Assembly (NCBI GenBank): GCA_003988855.1
Contig: QYAI01000016.1
Span: forward strand, 499,648 to 563,647
Origin: Arachnopeziza araneosa
Taxonomy: Eukaryota; Ascomycota; Leotiomycetes; Helotiales; Arachnopezizaceae
Reading direction: 5' to 3'
Length of the DNA stretch: 64,000 nucleotides
How positions within the stretch are numbered: the stretch's first letter is position 1; each line of letters starts with the position of its first letter. Shown here one piece after another: positions 56,952 through 64,000 of this stretch. Below the pieces are notes generated by a model that was not told the DNA's origin, searched no databases, and saw only the letters and a program-made list of their open reading frames with translations. The position numbers and the translations under genes are program-made.

Positions 56952-58912
56952 ATGGCGTATCCTGATCTTGAAAATTCTAATAGTGGTGTTGCGAACCGGT
57001 ACAACAGGGTATGGCATTTGCGCGTGTTCCGAGTAACTTCCCTTTGGAACATCCCAGTGACCAAAGCGTTGCTATCAAAGGGTGTTACCGTGTTCATAAG
57101 TCTTGTATTGTCAACCACCTCCGACTATTTAAATCCGGACCTGCGGAGAGAATCCTGGAAACGAGGCATCATTCTTCCTACCTCAAGCATGAAAGCCGAC
57201 AATGAGTCTTGCTCATGCAGAGCACTCGAAATAGGTCCTTACGTGCAAGGGACTAGGATTCAGGAAATGTTGGACATGTGCTTGACGCAGCATTTTGAAT
57301 GCCGCACCCCCACGCATAAGTTTCCCCTTAATGCGCACGCCATTGACTGTGAGACAAGAGCCATAGTTCAACTACACGAAGATATGAAGTATATGGCTTT
57401 GAGTTATGTCTGGGGTAAAGATTCTATGGCTCAATCTATGGACGATGATGCTTTGCGAACTGGAACTCTTTGTCTAGGTCCCAACGTCCCCCTCACTGTC
57501 GAGGACGCAATCTTAATCGTCAAGATGTCTGGTTATCGCTATCTTTGGGTCGATCGTCACTGCATTCAACAACACAACAATGATGACAAGAAACATCAGA
57601 TTCGACAGATGGCCAACATCTACTCCAATGCTGTGGCTACAATTTGTGCACTTGGTGAGCACGCGAACAGTGGGATTGATGGAATATCGAAGCCCAGAAA
57701 TTCCCAATTTAGATTTGAGAGCCAAAAAGCCATGCTGGTGAAATGCCCGTGGCCCGAAGCCAGCCTCCAGTATCATCTTCAAAACTCGAGGTGGACGACC
57801 CGAGGGTGGACCTTTCAAGAGCCGCTACTCTCCCGCAGATGCCTCTTCTTCACGCCCGAATATGTTATTCATGTATGTCACACGAATACAAACATAGAGG
57901 CACTAATCATGTCCGGTATTGAACAAAGTCGTCATTCTCTCATATTAACGGCTTCGATCTTCGAGACCGACTTCGCTTGGCTAGACAATCGTTGTGGCAA
58001 GCCTGTGTTCACTAGTGAGGTACAGCAGTATCAAAGAAGATGTTTCACTGATAGCAAGGATATTTTGAATGCGTTCAGAGGTATACTATCTATCATTGAC
58101 ATGGGGTCTTACTGGGGTGTCCCGGTTCTCAAACCTTATTCTAAAGCCAAGCACTCCATTCAGCTGTACATCCCTCGAGGATTTGCGTTCGGCTTGCTCT
58201 GGCATGTTACTGGGCGAACACAACAGCTGGAGCCGCAGAATACCGAAGATCGTTGCAAGGATTTACCGTCATGGTCCTGGGTATCTCAAAGTAATGTTCT
58301 AGTTGATTTCACTCAGTTTGGTTATTTTGGGCCCCTCTCTCCACTGACGGGGTAAGCTTGGGTTTCAAGCCGTCGAAAGCGAAGTTCGCGGCAGGTATAT
58401 CGGCACTCAATTCCGAAGGCGCTGAAACAAGCATTGTCAATTTGTTCCTGGATCACGACGATCGGAATTGCGCACCCGAGCAAACAACTTTCCTTGCCGT
58501 AACTTCAATCACTGCGAAGTGGAAGCTTGCGAACGAGGACATTCAAAGTAGTTTTAGTTCCTGGCAGAAGAAAGAAGGCGTTTGTCCGGTTGCTTGGAGT
58601 GATATTAATAATGAGCTCATCCAACCCTTGAACGATGGAACTTCAAAGATCTCTCTTGATCAGGAATCCTATCAGTTATCTTCGCTAGACGAACAAGTTT
58701 ATGTGGCACCAACCACTCAGGAAGGTTTCGCTATTCTGATAATTATCTCAACATATTATACTTATGGTCCTGAAGCATATTGGCTGGCAGTCCGCCGCCT
58801 TCAAGATGGGACTTTTCGGCGTGAGGGCATAATTCTGAGCCCACTTTCTGGTACATTTGATCAAGATTTCAAGCCAAAAGCAGAGTCCTTAACAACGATC
58901 CGTTTGGGTTAG
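56952..58912 (+). pseudogene. HET-domain gene E with a late frameshift
   Basis: Open from ATG 56952 for 467 codons. MKYMALSYVWGK, YRYLWVDRHCIQQHNNDDKK, NAVATICALGEHANSG, TTRGWTFQEPLLSRRCLFF and DLPSWSWVSQ mark the HET domain and the usual following region. The frame stops with TAA at 58353. A second frame from about 58343 (TDGVSLGFKPSKAKFAAG) continues to 58912 with AEAYW-like C-terminal text. No intron fits in the few bases between them, so one base was gained or lost near 58335-58345. The HET domain itself is whole, so a truncated 467-residue protein could still act. The true start may be further in, at ATG 57190. Confidence 0.7.
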
Positions 58913-59573
58913 GAAATATGCGTATGAATATCAACAAAGCCCATTTTATTGCGTTCTAGACCATATGAGATTGAATTGGAAAAACTCGGTGCCTGATAGC
59001 TGTGTTCAATCACGAGTTATGACTCGATAGTAAATCTCTTGCGGATGATCCTAAGAACGTTGTTCTAGGACCTGCTCAGTCTTAAGAACTATGATCCTAG
59101 AGATATTGTCTTATGGTCTATCTGACTGAGCCGTAGTGTGTGGGCAAAGGAAGTAGATCAGGTAAGCCGAAGCTCCCCCCTGCTGCAGCCTTCTAGAAGC
59201 TGACAGCGAACCGGCATATATTAACGCCTAATATTAGATATCCGCGCCTCTAAGCGACCTTGTTGTACAACCAATATTAGAGACAATCCTGGATGGCGAT
59301 CTGCATGCAGCACCGGCCGAGTATTTAGGTCATCTTTTATTATCCGTTACGCTTCTCAGTGGCGTAGCTGCCGCCAATCGCCCATTGCGAGGCATAGACG
59401 GACGGAGGCTAATTGTAGAGCCGTTGTACCCAAAGTCAAATATCAAGGGTGCGCGAGAATAATCTGACACTGATGAAGAGGCGCAGAACTCTAATTACAC
59501 AGCTGTATAAGATGGAGTCTGCAACCAGGTATGTCGGGAAGCCCCTGGGACTTTCCAACGCCGAACCGTGAAA
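58913..59573. other. Intergenic region
   Basis: No gene or clear signal. Confidence 0.4.
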
Positions 59574-61793
59574 ATGACAGAGCTTTTTCTACTCTCGGTC
59601 CTGGCAGCATGTTTCTGCACCCTCTTCCAGAGCGCGGAGGCTGATCCTACCAAGAGAGGCGCATACCTGACTGGCTACGATTATATTGTGGTAGGCAGCG
59701 GTCCAGGTGGTGCACCTCTGGCTTCTCGTCTCGGCCTCGCAGGATACAAAGTCCTGGTCATCGAAGCCGGATCAGATGTCACCCCTACCGACTGGAACAT
59801 CACGGTTCCATTCTTCAATTCCAAAGCGAGCGAGGACCCCCGGATCAATTGGGCTTTCTATGCATGTCTAACCGACCTTCAACCAAGCATTCGTCTGACA
59901 GTAAAATAGGTCAATCACTATCCTACGCTAGCACAGGATGTCAGAGATCCCAAGTACATCTATCAGTTTCCGAATGGTACCTTGGGAGAGAGTTCCGATC
60001 CACCTACCGGGTCCATCCCAAAAGGGTTTCTCTATCCTCGCTCTGCTGCCGTGGGTGGATGTGTCAGCCACAATGCCTTGATCATGATGAGACCGCTCGA
60101 TGAAGATTGGGCACAAATCCAAACCATCACCGGAGACGCCTCATGGAACCCTACTCATATGAGCACATATTTCCAAAAATTCGAGGACTGTCAATACTGC
60201 TCAGCAGGCGCAGCTGGGCATGGCTTCGGCGGTTGGCTGCCGACGAATCGTGTCGATGAATCGGTATTTCTCAGCGACCCTCAAGTTGTGAGCATGCTGA
60301 ATGCAGCCTCTACCGTCTCCGCACAAGCTGTTGGCTCGACGGGGAGTTTGAACGACTCTCTCGCACGCGACTTGAATGACCCTGCGGGCTACGCAACTCA
60401 CCAAGGACTCTTCAACACCCCTCTGAATATGAACCAGTACCAACGAAGCTCTCCCCGGGATTTCCTTGTCAACACAATCCAGTACCTGGTGGCAAACCCC
60501 CAGATCGGTGGCACGATAGACATCCGTATAAATTGTCTCGCAACCCGTGTCCTATTCGAACCGAATACGACACAGGCTATCGGAGTCGAATTTCTTGACG
60601 GCCAGAGCCTCTACCGCGCTGACCCAAGAGCAACTTCCTCCTCCGCCGGTGCACTTGGTACCTAACCCCTCCTACAAGTCTCTCGTGCTCCATCCTAACA
60701 TTGGAATGTGATAGGAACCGCTCTGGCTAGCAAGGAAGTCATCATCTCAGCCGGCACCTTCAACACACCCCAACTCCTCAAGTTAAGCGGGATCGGCCCT
60801 GGCCCCGAGCTTCGCCCTCTCAGAATCCACGTTGTTGTGGACCTGCCGGGCGTGGGACAGAACCTGCAAGATCGCTACGAGAACGGGGTGATTGTAAACT
60901 TGACGAATCCATTCTCGATTTGGAAAGTAAGTTGCACTCACCCCATTCCCTCGCTTCCTCCTTCCGCTTTCTTTCTGGTTATCAGAATCCTCGAATGGAA
61001 GTAAAATGACTGATTGAATTAGGGCTGCACGCAAGGCGCGAATGCCTCTGACCCCTGCCTCATTGACTGGCAGACTATCCAGAGTAACAAGACAGTGTAC
61101 GCAACCAACGGCCGCCCGGTAGCAATTCCGAAGCGCTCATCTGGCGCTCTGAGCCCGTCAAATGATATGGTGGTCACTGGCCGTCCTGGGTACTTTGCTG
61201 GCTACTTTCCCGGGTACTCAAAGATCGGGTCGAAATTTCCCAATAGCTGGACCTGGCCGGTAAGTTCACCACTCCCTCCAACCCATCCGATCCCCACTCG
61301 TTGACAGGTGTAATTCCAGGTTCTCAAAGCACACACCCAAAACCGCGCAGGCAACATCACACTCGTAACCAAAGACCCGCGTGACGTCCCTCGTATCAGC
61401 TTCAACTACTTCTCCTCGGGGAGCGGCAACTGGGCCTACGACCTCGCCGCCACCGTCGAAGGCATGCAATTCGCGCGCTCCATCATCGCGCAATACGAAC
61501 TCGACACCAACTCCACAGTGAACGAACTCGTCCCCGGACCCGGCTACGAAACCACGGCTCAGCTCGCGCAGTGGGTTCAAGACACGAGCTGGGGCCATCA
61601 CGCGTGCTGCACCGCCAAGATTGGAAACGCGACGGATAAGCTGGCTGTCTTGGATAGTCAGTTCAGGGTGCGAGGGACGACGGGCTTGAGGGTCGTGGAT
61701 GCGAGTGTGTTTCCGCAGATCCCGGGGTACTACATCCAGACGCCGGTGTATGTCATCAGTGAGAAGGCGGCGGATGTTATTCTCGGATCTTAG
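59574..61793 (+). CDS. Secreted GMC-family FAD oxidoreductase
   Basis: Glucose-methanol-choline oxidoreductase of 652 residues, acting outside the cell on alcohols or sugars. Exons 59574-59861, 59910-60657, 60715-60926, 61023-61259 and 61320-61793; introns 48, 57, 96, 60 nt. Intron 1 is GC-AG (TTCTAT|GCATGT, branch CTGAC) and restores WAFYVNHYPTL. A signal peptide (LFLLSVLAACFCTLFQSAEA) is followed by the FAD loop VVGSGPGGAPLASRLG, the GMC signature around SAAVGGCVSHNALIMMR and the second signature SAGTFNTPQLLKLSGIGP. Near the end WGHHACCTAKIG has the catalytic His. The partner His/Asn position reads IPGYYIQTP, so the second base may be missing or supplied differently. Intact frames throughout. 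Confidence 0.9.
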
Positions 61794-62574
61794 GGTTGGG
61801 ATTGCTTACCTTTGGGTGAGGTTGAATATTTGAACGAAAATATCTCAAAAGTGAAACGATATCTCATTGGGCATTGATGTGAAATGAACGATACCCAGAA
61901 CCAGACTTTTCCTCCTTCTTTTCTCAAGTAAGAGTGACTAATCCTCTCTTCATATTCTTTTAAGCAGTCTTAAGCATTCAAATGCCTAAAGAAAAGTATC
62001 TCGTATGAAAAGTAAGATGAAATAGCTCGCATCTTCTGAAGACTATTCCGAGAAGTGGTATTGTATGGCTTTTTTATACTAATCTCGCTGGTGAGAGATG
62101 TGGACTGAAGGTGGTGGGATATCGTTGTGGCCTATTTCCTTAATTAAATGTCCAATTTTCCCGTCTGAATTGACAGGTGGATTGTGAGTAGCTGGGAGAG
62201 ACGATCTTCCTGTGGAAAGGTCCGTGTGCACAGTTCGGGGGTGTGTTCTTTGATGGCAGATTTGTAAAATATAGCGCAGCAAATACATGGCAGCACGGGA
62301 TAAGGCTCGAGTGCTAATACGTTTCTTGGCATGATGCGGGCGGCGAGAATAGCGGTTATTATCTTCTAAGAAATTGACGAAGTTCAGTGTATCTCAAAAT
62401 TATGAATAGGACGGAAAGACGTTTCTAATTCTCTGATCCCCAACCAAGTAGTAGTACGGTGCAACAAGACTAGATCCACCACGCTTCAGCTCCCATCACG
62501 TGATGTTGAATAGGCATCACTTGGACCCCCAAACACTTCAAGCAATACTCCTCAACCACTATGAATCAGACAGA
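61794..62574. other. Intergenic, promoter of the last HET gene
   Basis: No gene. TCACGTGA lies at 62496-62503, about 75 bp before the HET ATG. Confidence 0.45.
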
Positions 62575-64000
62575 ATGATGAGCAACTACGTATATCAACC
62601 ACTACCTCCTAGATATATCTGCCTGTTGCAAGTTTCAAAGAAAGGAGGCGAAGCCGTGTATCAGCTGATCCACGTCGACTCGGACCAGCCTCCCGAATAT
62701 TCAGCCTTATCTTACACCTGGGATGGCCAAAAGCCGACCGAGAACCTCCTTTGCGGTAGCAAGACACTCAAAGTTACAACGAACGTCCTCGCTGCCTTAT
62801 CACATCTTGTAGGCGTGACGCCGGATGGCAACCACCACATATGGATTGACGGCGTTTGTATCAATCAGAGCGACGACTCGGAGAAGAGTATCCAGGTTTC
62901 TATGATGCAGAAGATCTATTCTCGGGCGAACAATGTCATAATATGGCTCGGTCAGGGCAGTGCATTGATCGAAGAAGGAATGGATCAGATCCCAAGCCTG
63001 ACCAAGAGGCTTGATGGCTTCGATGGTCGACTTGGATTTGGACCAGATGCACTGGCTGCTCACCAACTCCCAGCGCTTGAAGCTGGTATCTGGCTTGGAC
63101 TTTATGACCTCCTCTCTCGGGAGTGGTTCACGAGAGTGTGGGTTTTTCAAGAGGCCGCACTTGCCAAAGAGGCATGGTTTATGTGCGGTTTTAAAACAGT
63201 CGCTTTTGAAGATCTCGTGGCTTTTGTTGACAAGCTGATGAAGTCCTTTGCTCCCCCATTACTGAGCAGGGGTCTAGGAGGAGAGAACCTGGCGGTCACT
63301 CGAGGCCTGAGATCACTTCAAATCATCTCACTCTACAAGAGATGGGTTTCTATTGGTCGGCAGAACAATTTCTCTACTGTTGTGAGCATGGGAGAGTATT
63401 TGCTTGCGACAGATCCTCGAGACAAGATCTATGGATTTCTGGGAATGGCTAGTGACGAGGTTCGGAGGGACATCAAAGTTGATTATAAGAGCAAAGGGAC
63501 CGTTGAAGTGTATGTTGACGCGGCAAGGTATTGCGTGAAAACAGAAGCCGTGCTGAATATTCTGCATCTTGTCTCGCACGATGAAGATACAGAGATGTGT
63601 ATTCCTCAACTACCGTCATGGTGTCCGAACTTCAACGGTGCTCAGAAAACACCAAAATTCGGTATTTCCTCCACTGGTGTGCGTGCAGGCTTCAAAGACA
63701 TAGCACTCGGAGTAGTACCTATACCTTTCCGCGCATCTCTCTTCGAAAACGCCAATGTACTTCGAGTCGAAGGGCTCCACATAGATACCGTGAAGAGCAT
63801 TCAGAAGCCTGCATGGCGGCAGCGGAACCAGGTACCAGAAGTTGAAGGTATCTCCTCAGCTCTCCAATCACTGTCTTGGATTGATGCTTGCTATGAGATA
63901 TCAATGCGGACATATCGCCGTCCGCAAGACGCCCTAGAAGCTCACTCCCGGACACTCATCGCAAACAACTTGAACGGTCAACAATGTACATCTAACCAGC
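62575..64000 (+). CDS. HET-domain protein F, partial (runs off the right edge)
   Basis: An unbroken frame from ATG 62575 to the window end gives 475 residues with no stop. The HET domain is complete: YSALSYTWDGQKP, HIWIDGVCINQSDDSEKS, ANNVIIWLGQGSA, EWFTRVWVFQEAALAKEAW; then DPRDKIYGFLGMASDE, and LPSWCPNF further on. In the first motif the usual WG is W-D-G. It is the only HET gene here besides the microexon gene that shows no lesion so far. The missing part should hold the C-terminal module. The start is chosen at the first of two adjacent ATGs. Confidence 0.85.
   Translation, partial: MMSNYVYQPLPPRYICLLQVSKKGGEAVYQLIHVDSDQPPEYSALSYTWDGQKPTENLLCGSKTLKVTTNVLAALSHLVGVTPDGNHHIWIDGVCINQSDDSEKSIQVSMMQKIYSRANNVIIWLGQGSALIEEGMDQIPSLTKRLDGFDGRLGFGPDALAAHQLPALEAGIWLGLYDLLSREWFTRVWVFQEAALAKEAWFMCGFKTVAFEDLVAFVDKLMKSFAPPLLSRGLGGENLAVTRGLRSLQIISLYKRWVSIGRQNNFSTVVSMGEYLLATDPRDKIYGFLGMASDEVRRDIKVDYKSKGTVEVYVDAARYCVKTEAVLNILHLVSHDEDTEMCIPQLPSWCPNFNGAQKTPKFGISSTGVRAGFKDIALGVVPIPFRASLFENANVLRVEGLHIDTVKSIQKPAWRQRNQVPEVEGISSALQSLSWIDACYEISMRTYRRPQDALEAHSRTLIANNLNGQQCTSNQ

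Overview
The window reads as nuclear DNA of a filamentous ascomycete (Pezizomycotina; a leotiomycete would fit, but that is inference). Introns are mostly 44-70 nt with GTAAGT-like donors, CTAAC/CTGAC branch sites and AG acceptors. There are six heterokaryon-incompatibility (HET) loci, a CFEM effector-like gene, GMC and FAD oxidoreductases, and fungal pogo-type transposon debris. Many genes had to be joined across introns by hand; frames were checked at every junction.

Layout. 0.5-9.7 kb is a core-like stretch: a cellulose-synthase-like GT2 glycosyltransferase, an acyltransferase-3 membrane protein, a small secreted CFEM protein and an NRAMP metal transporter whose intron has a GC donor. 11-13 kb holds a decayed multi-pass membrane protein gene. 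14.5-18.2 kb holds the most remarkable locus (below). 19.8-30 kb is a metabolic and accessory stretch: a broken FAD monooxygenase, an SCP2-type thiolase, a frameshifted HET gene, and a divergent pair of an intact SDR and a frameshifted MDR reductase. 30-35 kb is a gene-poor graveyard with an Hsp70-like pseudogene and pogo and FAR1/MULE-like transposase fragments. 35.6-38.2 kb has a convergent pair: an Ap4A phosphorylase and a GDP-mannose 4,6-dehydratase with lesions. 38.8-47.7 kb has two related decayed HET genes around an intact single-pass membrane protein. 49-55.5 kb has a threonine-rich secreted relic, a class 3 lipase and an MFS transporter. 57-64 kb has a frameshifted HET gene, a secreted GMC oxidoreductase and a HET gene that runs off the right edge.

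Key discovery candidate. On the minus strand, 16529-18085 lies between a 31-codon first exon (18086-18178) and the HET-domain body (exons ending at 14538). It is a 52-bp tandem repeat that a normal pipeline would mask as a minisatellite. Read on the gene's strand, every unit is a complete small spliceosomal intron (about 49 nt, donor GTAAGT, branch site GCTAAC, acceptor TATAG) followed by exactly three nucleotides. Those 3-nt microexons are the variable part: 12 different codons among 28, none a stop. Indels (introns of 48, 50 and 57 nt) fall only inside the introns. The first exon ends, and the HET exon begins, on a codon boundary. The three most diverged introns at the downstream end still leave single codons (AAC, TTT) between them. 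The gene is therefore predicted to assemble a hypervariable 28-residue segment one codon at a time, placed in front of a HET death/incompatibility domain.
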